A stretch of DNA of 64,000 nt from Macrophomina tecta (Eukaryota; Ascomycota; Dothideomycetes; Botryosphaeriales; Botryosphaeriaceae): NCBI GenBank assembly GCA_024180945.1, contig JAKSGN010000043.1, positions 744,001 through 808,000 of the forward strand, given 5' to 3'. The notes below the pieces were generated by a model that had not been told where the DNA came from, made no database searches, and was given only the letters and a program-made list of their open reading frames with translations. Within the stretch, counting starts at the first letter, position 1; every line of letters starts with the position of its first letter. Shown here piece by piece: positions 45,666-56,743 of the stretch. A program made the translations under genes and the position numbers.

Positions 45666-47706
45666 ATGGAAGACAAGACGATTTTGGAGACGTCCTCACG
45701 AGAGGTAAATGCCATCACCACTCAGACTAGTCAAGATGCCCAAGATATGGCCCGCCTCGGGAAGAAGCAGGAGCTTAAGGTGAGAATTCCTCAGACATGT
45801 TCAGCACAGTCACCTTAGTACTCTTGCACGAACATGAAAATCGCTGCTTCCCGATGACTCGCGTTTGACCTTTCCTTCTGCATCTACGTTCACATTTCTC
45901 GATCACTCACACCTCCAACCGCGTCATCGGAAGCCTGTTCGTGAAGTGCTTCCAAAGTTGGGGAGCCAAATTGAATGGATACAAATTCGCCATACTGATG
46001 GAGTCAGCGCAATTTCCGCGACCTATCCATTCTCGGCCTGACATGTATGATGATGGTAAGTGCGCCTGGCAATCGTTTCCCGCACCCCACTGACTCTTGC
46101 AGGGTACATGGGAAGCAATGGTCACCACTGCGACCTTCTCGTTGATCAATGGTGGTCTTGCGGGTACGGTCTGGATCTACGCTGGCGTGTGGCTGAGCAC
46201 CATTTGCGTGGTGCTATCCATGGCTGAGATGGCAAGCATGGCTCCGACATCTGGGTTCGTCCATCGTTCATTATCTGCCCATTAGATTGAAGCTGACAAA
46301 TTGCAGTGGCCAGTACCATTGGGTATCGGAATTCGGACCTCCACAACACCAGAAATTTCTGAGTTACGTCGTCGGTAGGTATCTTCCGCACAACCTCTCC
46401 ACCATTTCTCACCTGCCGCAGGCTGATTGTCCGCTCTGGGTTGGCAGACTGGCGTTGCCACCACAGCCTTTGCCTCAGGAGGCATTCTGCAGGGTGTCAT
46501 CTATCTCAACTATCCTGACTACGTCGCTGAGCAATGGCATGGTACTCTCCTGACCATCGCCGTTGCCCTCGTGGCCTTCTTCGTTAACACAATCGGCGCC
46601 AAGCATCTGCCCATGATGGAAGCCGTTATCCTTTTCATGCACACTTTTGGCTTCTTCGTCATCCTGATCCCTCTCTGGGTCCTCGCTCCCCGCACTACAG
46701 CTTCCAAGGTGTTTGGCGAATTTTCAAACTTCGGCGGGTGGTCGTCAATTGGCGGTGCCACCATCGTTGGAATGATCACGCCTGTTGGGTCTTTTGGAGG
46801 TGAGCACCACGAGGGATATTCCCATCCTCGAGGTTCTAAAAGTAGTGTTATCCCAGGGTATGATGCTGCAGCGCACATGGCTGAAGAAGTCCGAGATGCG
46901 TCCAAGGTCGTGCCCCGCGCCATGATCATCACCATTCTCCTCAACGGCTTGATGGTGTGTACAGCGCCGGCAAACGTACATACCTTACATCCGTTGACAA
47001 ATGCATTCAGGGCTTCGTCATGATCATAACCTTCTGCTTCTGCATCACCGACCTCGAGACCCTCCTGTCCCTCCCCGTTGCCTTCCCTTTCGTCGAGGTC
47101 TTCAAGAGCGCCACGGGCAGCGTCACCGGCGCCACACTCATGAGCATAGTCATCATTGTCCTGACCATGTGCACCTGCATGAGCGGTCTCGCGGCCGCCA
47201 GCCGCCAAGTCTTCGCTTTCGCCCGCGACGAAGGACTGCCCGCTTCCAACACATGGAAGAAGGTGAGCGTCATTGGTACCGAGATTCCGCTCAACTCTGT
47301 TCTCATCTCCCTGACCATCGCTGTCCTGATGTCTCTGGTCAACCTTGGCTCCACCACCGCCTTTAATTCTATCGTCGGCCTGCTGAACGGGTCCGCTGGT
47401 ACCGCATACGCCTTGTCGCTTGCCTGCCTGCTTTGGCGGCGTACCCGCTCTCCGGAACCACTCCCGCCGGCCCGCTTCTCGCTCGGGAAATGGGGTCTCC
47501 CCCTCAACATCTTTAGCCTGCTCTACGTCACCATGGCCACAACGGTCGGCTTCTTCCCCGTGATGAAGCAGGTCACCGTGCAGACGATGAATTGGAGCAG
47601 TGTTGTGTATGCAGGTGTAATGGCTATTGCAATGGTCGCATACTTCTGCGGAGGGAGGCAGAGGTACAACGGCCCCGTTGTCTATGTGCAAAAGGAGAGG
47701 TACTGA
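45666..47706 (+). pseudogene. Amino-acid/choline-type permease (APC superfamily) with an in-frame TGA
   Basis: Seven exons, 45666-45779, 46008-46055, 46103-46254, 46307-46374, 46422-46799, 46857-46954 and 47011-47706, would give about 517 positions, normal for the fungal choline/GABA/amino-acid permease family. Landmarks: RNFRDLSILGLTCMMMGTWE, GGLAGTVWIY, GQYHWVSEF-PP--QKFLSYVVG, GATIVGMITPVGSF-G-DAAAHMAEEV, and ten or more hydrophobic segments. All phases agree, but the second codon of exon 5 (46424-46426) is TGA where relatives have Trp (SY-GW pattern); the frame then resumes normally. The stop falls at codon 129. Unless it is a sequencing error or is bypassed, the protein is truncated after about three helices. 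Everything else looks well preserved, so any inactivation is recent. Confidence 0.8.
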
Positions 47707-50228
47707 GTGTATGCTTGTATGGACGACGAGGGCGCGATCGGGTTGCCCTTCGGTGTCCAGCCTCGGCTGGACTCTTAGAGAACGTGTACTGTACATACAG
47801 AGGGGCGATCATTATGCCAGCGTGTTTTAGACAAGCAGAGCAGACCTTCTTGCACAGAAAGTTAATATTGTCTCGCATGTGTATTCTCTGTTCTTCCGAA
47901 TCCACACTTGTCAGCAGAACCATGCACAGCGGCTGTCGCTGCCCGAAGGATGCTAAATTTAAAGCCCTGTAGTTCGCGTTTCAGGAACGAACCCTTCGAT
48001 CGGCGTCGCAGTTGCATCTCTGCGTCAGATATGCATGTGGCGATTATGCAGTTGAAACGCATGACAGGGAACTGGGGCTTTGCTCGGTACTCGGGCTTCA
48101 TCCGAGTTCTCTTTCTCGCCCCGGCTCCACTATGTACTGGCCGCTTGCTCTGAAAGGAAAAGTATTGCACTGCTATGGGCGCTCTTTTTGAGTCCCTGGA
48201 AGCGTATCTTCGTACTACATATCTCTCCGATTTTGTCTCACCAGTTCCACCTTTCCACATAATACATTTGTACGCTGGTTTCCGTTCCGAGTCCTCTCTC
48301 CAGGCTTGGAGAACTACATATCGGGAACTCTATTGAGGTTAAACTCGGTATTCATCAACAAAGTCCACCTTCGTCGGTAGAACGCCAACGACCTCTCTTA
48401 CGCACAGTCCTGGAAACTCCAGAACATGCAGCGTTCCATATGGCGCCGCCATCTCATACCACTCAAAACGACCCTCTCTGAAGCTCGATCTCCTCGCCAC
48501 GCATGGCCAGTTCCTCGTACATAAGCCAAAAACGACAATGTCGCAAAGACATACTTTTCTGTCCTCCACAACTGGCCTCGCGGTCCTGGTCGACTATAGC
48601 AGCAACGGCCCCTCGTCCCCCTATAGGCAGCATCCTCTCAAGTACCGCTCGCGCCGCCCCACCACCGCCAACCCTATCATTCCCATATCCCACCCGCAAG
48701 ACGACCATCTTCAACGCCAAAGATTCTCAATCTCCACCTCGCTCCCTGCAACAGCACTGCAGGGTTCTTTGCCCCGCACCCGCATATCCTCCAAACGCCA
48801 ACCACTCCAACCCGTCTGGCAGGCCGCGCGGCTGGATGGCCAGTGGTATACAGCATCCGCAAGGTACGCCGCAACGAGTCTTTCATTCGCCTAAAACATC
48901 TATTCTTAGATTAAAGTCAGCAAGGGGCCTGTACAGTGCAGCTCAAGAGCGAGCTCCTAGGCCAAGTTCTAACCGTGACGAGTGCACTTCGGCATAATCA
49001 AGTGTAGTTTTTTTTTTTTTTTTTTTTTTTTCAAGAAAAAAGAAACTTCCCCACCTGCAGTGAAGTGTTGAGCTTATCGCGACACAGACCCTGCAAGGAA
49101 AGGTACTGAAAATGATATGCAAGTAGACACCGCGGATTATGGAAGGCACAGGGTTGAATGGACGGAAGGGTCCGACTAGCGGGCCGGTATTCGGGAGCAG
49201 GGCAGCGGCGGCGGCAGCGGCAACCGGAAGAATTTCAGATTTGGTATCGACATGCAGGCAGGGCTTCTTGGGGCGGGGGTTGTTCCGCGTCGAATAGATT
49301 GGCCGACGTAACTTTTGGGAAGAGCAAGGAACTCCCGCTGTCAGCTCCTTGGCACTCCCAGTTATAGTTGCATATGACGCCGTGAAGGTTCGGAACTGAT
49401 GCCGTTAGGGAAGCTTGTCCCTTTTTCCGCAAACTACCACACGGGGCAGGATCACGGTGTGTATAAACCGACATGCTTTCAGGGACAAGAGACCCCATTT
49501 CACCAGAGCAGAGCCGTTGCCCGCACCGTCATCCATGTCGTACTTTGGCTCAAATTTTGTTTTTGTGGCGGTCTAGCTCGTCCCTGACCGTGAAGACCGG
49601 TGGCAAAAGCTTTGGAATTGGCTACCCTCCCTTGATCTTTTCAATAACCCCACATTGAGCTCCCCATCTTGAGCCCCTCCTGGCCTATCTTTTTGTTTTT
49701 ATTGGATCATATTTCCTGCCCCAACTCATGAAGAGTGCCATCTCTTTGATGGCGGTTCCTAACTTTCCCGGCATTGCTGCAACTTTTCTCCGGTTCGGTT
49801 CCGCATCAAGCAGTCTGGGTGGCTACGTATTCTTTCTTTCAGTTATCAGCTTCTTTGTGGGCGATTAGTGTTCGCCAGATTCACTACTTCCATTCCATCA
49901 CCACGCTCGTTTTTAACGGCAGATAGAGAAAACCAGTAGACAACTACTAAAATCATGTCCCTTTCCCTGAATATTTCTCTATTTTTGTCTGAAAATAACA
50001 AAGTCAACATTTTCAACGAGCTGCACACCACCACCATCATCCCTGCGTACAAACCCATCGACCGCGACGCCACAACAATGCATTCGCACATCTAAAAGCA
50101 CTCTTCCGCCACAACCACCCGTCCCAATGCAAGAGAAACACGAATAGTAACCGATTCAATATTACAACGCCTGGGTATAACCATTCATGAAAAATGTATC
50201 CCTCTCCTGGCTACCACACTCCTCAAGA
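47707..50228. other. Long convergent intergenic region
   Basis: About 2.5 kb between the 3' ends of the permease and the Clr2 gene. It has a T24 run at 49008-49031. On the minus strand 48339-48569 there is an open frame whose last 45 codons (EGRFEWYEMAAPYGTLHVLE and on) look protein-like, and open frames continue upstream to about 48886, but no splice arrangement joined them in phase; I cannot support a gene. Confidence 0.5.
49008..49031. repeat. Poly-T tract (24 T)
   Basis: Twenty-four uninterrupted T residues with A-rich sequence just downstream (CAAGAAAAAAG), giving a possible short hairpin. Confidence 0.9.
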
Positions 50229-52389
50229 TCACATTCCCCAATTACCGCCGCCATGACCCTCCTGAGGCGCCGTGTGAGGCCCGCCCGACCCACCAGCGGC
50301 TATGAAATCGCCGTCCAAATTCATAAAATCCCCAACTACATCGCTCACGCCACTGATACTACCAAATCCAGCAGCGTCAACCATCAGCGCCGGATCTGTA
50401 GGCTGTTGCGGCGGGGCGGGCGTGACGATAGCATGCAGCTCCTCCGGGGCCGGCGGATCCAAACTGTCAGAGATCTGCAGGGTGGCTGGCACAGCGCGGC
50501 CAAAGGCGTCGCGGCGCTCGTTCTGGCGGGAGCCGGGGGCAGAGGCAGTGCCCTTTGCGTCGGCAGGGCGATTGCTGTCGTTGCGGGCGTTGAGCCAGTG
50601 AGAGGCGTCGTCTAGGGTGCCCGAGCGGATGATATTCTCGTACTCCTTGTCGCTGAGGACGATGGGCAGGAGGACGCTGCTCTCGTACCAGCGGCCCTTG
50701 ACCTGCTCGATGGGCACGCCGTGCATGGGGCGGAGCAGCTTCCATGCGCCCACGCGGCCGATTTTGGCCGAGACTTGGTTGCGGAAGCGAAGGTCGATGA
50801 CCATGCGATGTGGGAGGTGGTCGACTGGGGGCACCGGTGATCCCTGGGGTAGGACCATGAAGCCGTAGAGATCGCCGAGAATGGTGATGGTAGAGCGACC
50901 TTGCTGGATACGCTCCACAATGTCGACGACTACCATAACAGGCACGTTGACGTTAGGTACGTCAATGTGGATCCGTACGGGCTCACCGACCCAGACTTTC
51001 TCGGCGCCGAGATAGGCGCCAGCCCAATGCCTCTCTTCCACACCAGGGCCTTGCCGAGAGTTTAGAAGCTTGAAAGGTGTATATGTATTATCCACGGCCT
51101 TGGCGGCAAGAATACTGGCATCGACCTCCGGATTGCCGTGCCCATATGGTCCGCTGGCAAGAGCCTGCCAATCGACACTGTCATAGGTAATGTCGGGTCG
51201 ATTTTGCAGCTGCTCGAAGGTGAGCGGTGGCGGGCTCCAGGCGAGCCAGGGACGAAGTAGACTTTCTGCGGAAAGGTGTATAGGTGCCTGGAAATCATGC
51301 GGGTGTGAAAGTGGCTGTACAATGTAGTTGCGTTCGATCTGGTTGGCTGTTTTTGTCATGTAGCGACGCATCAGAACGCCCAGGCCCCATGCTTCGCCTC
51401 TACTGACCCAGACGACCTCGCCCGGGCGGAAAAGAAGGGTGTGATACTGGGTGTCCAGCTGGTGATCAGGCAAAGCAAGGCGCGGGATGTTGGAAGGTCC
51501 GGGTTGAGGAGGGTTGCGAGGTACGCCCTGTGGAGTAGCATTTCGTAGAGAAGGAGAGGGCTGTGTTTGCTGCGCTGGAGGTTGTGTTGTTTGTGCGACG
51601 GCAGGACTGGGGGCGGGGCGGCTGGCTACTGTCTGAGGATTCTGAGCAGGTTGGACTGGTTGAGCAGGCTGCGACTTTGGCGTGTTTCCCTGGCTGCTCG
51701 ATGGGCGAGGTATAGCGACATGGGGATCTTTGCCAACGGCAGAGGGCGTGGATGCGGTTTGGGCGGCTGATGATGGCTGCACCGGAGCTTCCTTCTTAGC
51801 CGCGGGTTTCTCCTCCTGCACCTCCTCTGGACAGCAAACTTTGCAGCTGCAATTGTTAGGGTCGCCATCTTTATCGGTGGCCAGCCACAGCAAGTGTGGG
51901 AAGAAATCGGCAGGACTCCTGTAGCGCTTCTTCCGTCCCATGGGGTGTCCGTACAAATATGCATCCTGACGGTCGTGGCCTCCCCCGGCATGGTTTTTGG
52001 AGGCTTTCCGGGCTTGAGGGTCGCCGTCGTGGGCGCGCGACTTGATGTGCTCGAACAGGCGGTAGTTCTCGGGCAGGGCGGCCAGCATGCATGCCTTGTC
52101 TGCGCGGGTCAGTAAGGACAGGAAGGCGCGGCGGGAGAGCACACTCACGTTGATGCTCGGAACCGGGGCCGGCAAGTTCGCGCATCAGCATGCCTCCCAG
52201 CTTGCGGCGCCAGTCAAGGTGCTTGGCCTCGTCCTCGGCGATGGGGCGGTAGTAGTCGCTTACGCCGTTGGAGTCGGGAGTGTCGTTCAGCTGGTCGGGC
52301 GTGGGCTCGTTCTTCTCCTTCTTCTTGCCGTGTACCGTCTCCAGCTTCCCGTCCGAGCGACGGATATACAAGGGGTAGTAGCGCGTCAT
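50229..52389 (-). CDS. clr2-like: Clr2-like transcriptional-silencing protein
   Basis: Two exons, 52389-52149 and 52099-50229, give 703 residues. The N-terminus YYPLYIRRSDGKLETV and, across the intron, LPENYRLFEHIK, DAYLYGHPMGRKKRYRSPADFFPHLLWLATD and CSCKVC match the N-terminal domain of cryptic-loci-regulator-2 proteins. A Pro/Gln/Ser-rich linker follows (about residues 175-315). The second half starts FRPGEVVWVSRGEAWGLGVL and continues with beta-rich segments (VWVGEPVRIHIDV, VMVVVDIV), in line with the Clr2 C-terminal domain. In fission yeast Clr2 is part of SHREC, the nuclear complex with a histone deacetylase and a SNF2/CHD ATPase that silences heterochromatin. The next gene, divergently transcribed, is a SNF2/PHD ATPase. 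The C-terminal 60 residues are Gly/Ala-rich and probably flexible. Confidence 0.82.
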
Positions 52390-52879
52390 AGTGTTGGCGG
52401 CGTAGTTGCGCGCGGGAGCATGGCCGGAGGAGGGCGAGGACGGGCGGGCTTCGAGGCAGAATCCACGGCGCAGGCGGCGAGATGTCGGGGAATTGGCCGG
52501 GCGGGCGCCAGCGGTCCCTGAGCGCGGAGTGGCCGAGTGGGTGGAAGCGCAGCCGAGTGTGCGCGATGGCGCTGGGCTTCACGAAGCGCGACAGCAACTG
52601 GGAACAGGCGCGAGAGAAGCGGGTGCGAAGGTGTGGCGGGGATGTGGTTTTGCGCGGCTGCCCGGAATCCCTGCGCCGATCGGCTGAGCTGCGGCTTTCA
52701 TTGCTGCGCGTGCCGGCGCGTCATCCAGCAACCCGACGCGCTCGTTCGCAGCCCGCCCGCCCTCGCCCATGCCTCGCAACCTCAACACTCGCCCCGCTGC
52801 CGCCCATGTGTTCGCACCCAGCCCGCTGATCCAATTCGCTTTGTTCGCCTGATTGCTGCTGCAGTCGCGCCTTGCCGCC
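52390..52879. other. Shared divergent promoter of Clr2-like and SNF2/PHD genes
   Basis: This GC-rich region of 490 bases separates the two ATGs. No TATA element is evident, as is common for housekeeping chromatin genes. A tRNA A-box-like string around 52530 was considered and rejected. Confidence 0.6.
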
Positions 52880-55800
52880 ATGGACCGGCCTAAAGTCCGC
52901 GTCGGCAGCCCCATGCCCATGACCCCGAAGGGTCAGCGCCAGAGCACTTATGTCGACCTCCTCAAAGCGTTTGGCGCAAAGCGGTCGCCTTCCTCGCTCA
53001 CCCAGTCTCGCAAATCCGCCACCCGTTCCGCTCACAACCACCTGCCTAGAGGGCCCTCCCCCTCTCCCGACCCGCTCTCCATCCACCAGTCACTGGCCGG
53101 CCCCAGAGTCAGAATCGGCAAAAAGACCCCCGAAACACCATCCTCTACAGACATGCTCGACACATCCTCGACCATCGCGTCGAGCGTAGACGACACTCCG
53201 AAGCGCGTACTGCGACCTCGCCGCAATCGCCCCGATGTCGACTACACAGAGACTCCCCGCGAGGACCGATCGGCGAGACGGAACAGGAGGGAGAACAAGA
53301 AGATACTCCTATCGGACATGCTGGACGCCGCTCCCAAGAAGGCGTCCGCGGCAAAGAACCAGACCAATGCCACCGCTCGCACTCAGATTCGCTCCGACAT
53401 TGCCCTGAACACCAAGGTGAAGCGCGACGCTTTCCTCTACCGCCACAGCGAGTTCTTCCTTCCTCTACTTCCACCCACCAACTACATCGCGAAACTCAAT
53501 CGCCAAAACCATGGTGCCTTCGTCTCCTATCGTGATTTGGAGGAGCAACCCAAGGGCGTCACTGCTACACTTAAGCCATATCAGTTGAGTGGCCTGTCTT
53601 TCTTGGCGCACAGGAACGACAACGGCATGCCGTGCATGCTGGGTGATGAGATGGGTCTAGGTAAGACTCTTCAGACTCTCTCGCTATTCCAATTGCTTGA
53701 GGAGAGGCAGAAGAGCAAATCCGCTGAAAACCGCCCTTATCTCGTTGTCTGCCCCCTCAGCGTTGTGAATTCGTGGGTCACTGAGGCTCGTCGCTGGACT
53801 CCCAAATTGAAGGTCCTCCGCTTTCATGGCCCGAAGATTGAGCGAGACAACTTGAAAAAGGTCGCCACCGGTCACATGGACAGGTATGGTAATGAGACGG
53901 CACGCTCGAGGAGGAGGACCGGTGACCGCCGTCGCGCATCCAACAAGATCATCAACCTCGGGGACGAGGAAGAGGATGACGTGTACAAGATTGTCGTCAC
54001 ATCATACGAGACTTTTTTTGCCGAGCAGTCGTGGTTCAAGACCGCCTTCGTCTGGCGTTACATTGTTCTTGACGAAGGCCACAAAATCAAGAACCATTCG
54101 ACCCACATCTCGCAGGCTTTGCAAAACATCCGTGCCGAATTCCGCCTTATCTTGACCGGCACTCCGCTACAAAACGATCTTCATGAAATGTGGGCTCTTC
54201 TTCATTGGCTCTTGCCTGACGTCTTCACGGAGAATACGGCCGACTTATTCAAGAGCTCCTTCGACTTGAGCAAGGGTCAGGTCGACACCTCCGTCATGGA
54301 TAACGCTCGTCAGCTATTGGAGCTTCTCATGCTCCGAAGGATGAAGAACAGTCCTGGGGTCAACCTCAATCTTCCTCAGAAAGAAGAGGTCTTGCTATAC
54401 GTTCCTCTAACACCCCTTCAGCGATTTTGGTATCTCCGGCTCCTTACTCGGTCGGGAGATGCTCTTCTCGAGGATCTCTTTGCCGGTGTGAAAGACAAGG
54501 AGAAGGACGCACTACGCCAAGACCTTGCTGAAGGAGAGAAGATTAAGGCTTTGGAGGAGGTCGAGGCAAGAGTTTCCACAGAGCAGCAACCGGATGCCGA
54601 TGTCTGGGGCGAAACACGCGCGATCATGAAGCAGAGTTTGGAAATCGAGCGCCAGGAGCAGAAAAAGTCGGATTGGACAAAGCTCATGAACCTGGTCATG
54701 CAGCTACGGAAGTGCTGCAGTCATCCTTATCTGCTTCCCGGTGTTCAGCCCGAGCCTTACCTTCTAGGGGACCACGTAATTCGCGCATCCGGAAAGTTTA
54801 TCGTGCTGGAGAAGCTCATTCGAGACCTGGTACTGAACCGCAAGAAAAAGGTCATTATCTTCTCCGGATTCAAGAACACACTTAATTTATGCGAGGATCT
54901 CCTCAACATGATTGGGCAGCATGGCGAGTCCTTCCGTTATCTACGGTTTGATGGGGCGACTGAGAGAGCTCGTCGTAATCTGGATATCCGTCTTTTCAAC
55001 GACACTTCAACGAACTACATGACCATGCTTGTCTCCACACGCGCCGGAGGTCTGGGCATCAACCTCACTGCAGCCACTGAGGCTATCTTTCTAGATGAGG
55101 ACTGGAACCCGCAGATTACGCTGCAAGCAGAGGCTCGTGCTCATCGCATAGGCCAGACGAAGCCTGTGACTATCTACAAGCTCTGCACCCAGGGCACTGT
55201 AGAAGAGCAGATGATGGGCCGAATCCGGAAGAAGTTGTATTTGTCTGCCAAGATCACCGAATCCATGAAGAGCATCCACGGGACCCCCACCACTACGAAG
55301 AAGGGACGTCCATCCAACGACGAAAAGCCGCATCTTGATGTTTCCCAGCTTAAAAGCCTTGTCCGTCGCGGTGCGCAGACTCTGACTCATCCTGAGATAG
55401 ACGTGACTGATATGCTCTCCTGGGATTTGGACACGGTGTTGGAGAAATGTCGTGACAAACCGAGTGATTCACAGGTCGCCGATGATTCTTCTCTTGACGA
55501 GCAGAAGTGGCTCTCATCCATGGAGAAGGTTGAGACTGCAGTGTTTGCTGGCCAACGCTTCCAGCGCAACCTCGATGCAGAAAACAACGGCGCTGTTGGT
55601 TTGAGCCTTACCAGGAATGATCGACGGAAGGGAAAGAACACAACAGTCATGATAGATGGATATGCCGTCAACAAGCAAAGCCTCAATTGTGAAGAGTGGG
55701 AGGCTGTTCCGACTTTGGCTGGGAAGGACCCAAGGCTTGCTGACCCGGTCAAGGAGAAGAAGAAGGCTATTATCAACCAGGACCATTGCCAGACTTGCTG

Positions 55801-56743
55801 GGATGGTGGCGAGCTTTGGATCTGTTCTCTCTGCCCTCGCAGTTATCACGAAGACTGTCTTAACACGGAGCAGCGCGCTTTTCACAAGCTAAGGACACAG
55901 TTCTGCTGCCCTCAACACATGTGCGCCGATTGTTCTAAGAAGACCACTGAGGCTGGTGGCATGTTGTATAGGTGCCGCTTTTGTGCCTTGGCATTCTGCG
56001 AAGACTGCTTAAACTTCGATCGCGCCACTCTTATCGGCTCCTCACTCCCAGAATTCGAGATACTCGACTACGGTGAAGTCAACCAAGCATTCTTTATAAA
56101 GTGTCACGTCTGCGCCGACATTCATGATGCCGAGCCGGAGATGAAGGAATATTGCGACGAGCAGGTTGAGGAGTTCGAGCGAGCCTTGGAGGAGCACATC
56201 GCCAAACAACACGCTCTGGAGCAGATCGCAGAGAGGAAAGCCTCCAGTGCGGCCTCATCACGGAAGCCAAGTACGGTCAACCTTGAGGATGACCAGTCCG
56301 TCCTCCCACCCGAGTTCCACGGCCTCCCACTCCAGCGGCCCGGCCTCACTCGCATTTTTCCTCGTAGCAAGAAGACTCACGACACCCTTTCGAACACCAG
56401 CAGCCGCGCATCGAGCAACTTCAGTCTCGACCTCACCGACGCTACGACTGTCAACACCGGCCTGAACACCACTCTGTCGACGCCGCGCGAGATGTCGAGC
56501 TCCAGCGGATATTTCGCGCCGAAGAATGTGACAGGCCAGCTGCGCTTCGGCGCTCTGTCAGGTCCGAGGCCGGTGGCTACGCTCGGTAGCGTCCAGTCTG
56601 CACCGGGAGGGTCGGGAAGGAAGAGGCGCGCTGTGAACACTCCGGAGGTGGCGAACGGGATCGGTAACCCGAATTTGGAGAGAGAGAAAAGGCCGAAGCA
56701 GCAGAAGCGAATGCAGGAGCCTTGGTTTCCGGAGTGGGTCTAG
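52880..56743 (+). CDS. SNF2-family chromatin-remodelling ATPase with PHD-like finger
   Basis: A single exon of 1287 residues starting at the Met of MDRPKVRVG. Residues 1-215 are basic and disordered. The ATPase domain begins LKPYQLSGLSFLAHRN; Walker A is DEMGLGKT near 255-262, VCPLSVVNSW follows, and motif II is DEGH near 397. LTGTPLQNDLHEMWALLHWLLPD and MLRRMK complete lobe 1. Lobe 2 (about 640-800) has IIFSGFKNTL, FDGAT, LVSTRAGGLGINLT, DEDWNPQ and AEARAHRIGQTK. A Cys/His-rich module follows at about 968-1050 (HCQTCWDGGELWICSLCPRSYH, CPQHMCADC, CRFCALAFCEDC), of ATRX/PHD type. The tail has PPEFHGLPLQRPG near 1143 and a basic end. It would slide or evict nucleosomes in the nucleus. Family assignment within SNF2 (Mit1/CHD-like versus ISWI/LSH-like) is open. 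Confidence 0.92.
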   Translation: MDRPKVRVGSPMPMTPKGQRQSTYVDLLKAFGAKRSPSSLTQSRKSATRSAHNHLPRGPSPSPDPLSIHQSLAGPRVRIGKKTPETPSSTDMLDTSSTIASSVDDTPKRVLRPRRNRPDVDYTETPREDRSARRNRRENKKILLSDMLDAAPKKASAAKNQTNATARTQIRSDIALNTKVKRDAFLYRHSEFFLPLLPPTNYIAKLNRQNHGAFVSYRDLEEQPKGVTATLKPYQLSGLSFLAHRNDNGMPCMLGDEMGLGKTLQTLSLFQLLEERQKSKSAENRPYLVVCPLSVVNSWVTEARRWTPKLKVLRFHGPKIERDNLKKVATGHMDRYGNETARSRRRTGDRRRASNKIINLGDEEEDDVYKIVVTSYETFFAEQSWFKTAFVWRYIVLDEGHKIKNHSTHISQALQNIRAEFRLILTGTPLQNDLHEMWALLHWLLPDVFTENTADLFKSSFDLSKGQVDTSVMDNARQLLELLMLRRMKNSPGVNLNLPQKEEVLLYVPLTPLQRFWYLRLLTRSGDALLEDLFAGVKDKEKDALRQDLAEGEKIKALEEVEARVSTEQQPDADVWGETRAIMKQSLEIERQEQKKSDWTKLMNLVMQLRKCCSHPYLLPGVQPEPYLLGDHVIRASGKFIVLEKLIRDLVLNRKKKVIIFSGFKNTLNLCEDLLNMIGQHGESFRYLRFDGATERARRNLDIRLFNDTSTNYMTMLVSTRAGGLGINLTAATEAIFLDEDWNPQITLQAEARAHRIGQTKPVTIYKLCTQGTVEEQMMGRIRKKLYLSAKITESMKSIHGTPTTTKKGRPSNDEKPHLDVSQLKSLVRRGAQTLTHPEIDVTDMLSWDLDTVLEKCRDKPSDSQVADDSSLDEQKWLSSMEKVETAVFAGQRFQRNLDAENNGAVGLSLTRNDRRKGKNTTVMIDGYAVNKQSLNCEEWEAVPTLAGKDPRLADPVKEKKKAIINQDHCQTCWDGGELWICSLCPRSYHEDCLNTEQRAFHKLRTQFCCPQHMCADCSKKTTEAGGMLYRCRFCALAFCEDCLNFDRATLIGSSLPEFEILDYGEVNQAFFIKCHVCADIHDAEPEMKEYCDEQVEEFERALEEHIAKQHALEQIAERKASSAASSRKPSTVNLEDDQSVLPPEFHGLPLQRPGLTRIFPRSKKTHDTLSNTSSRASSNFSLDLTDATTVNTGLNTTLSTPREMSSSSGYFAPKNVTGQLRFGALSGPRPVATLGSVQSAPGGSGRKRRAVNTPEVANGIGNPNLEREKRPKQQKRMQEPWFPEWV

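Noticed and set aside
48339..48886. Possible multi-exon gene on the minus strand with a protein-like C-terminal segment
   Set aside because: No donor/acceptor pair joined the open frames in phase, and no family motif was recognised.
52520..52600. String like a tRNA A-box (GGAGTGGCCGAGTGG) in the Clr2/SNF2 promoter
   Set aside because: No matching B-box (GGTTCGA-like) at the right distance and no acceptor-stem pairing.
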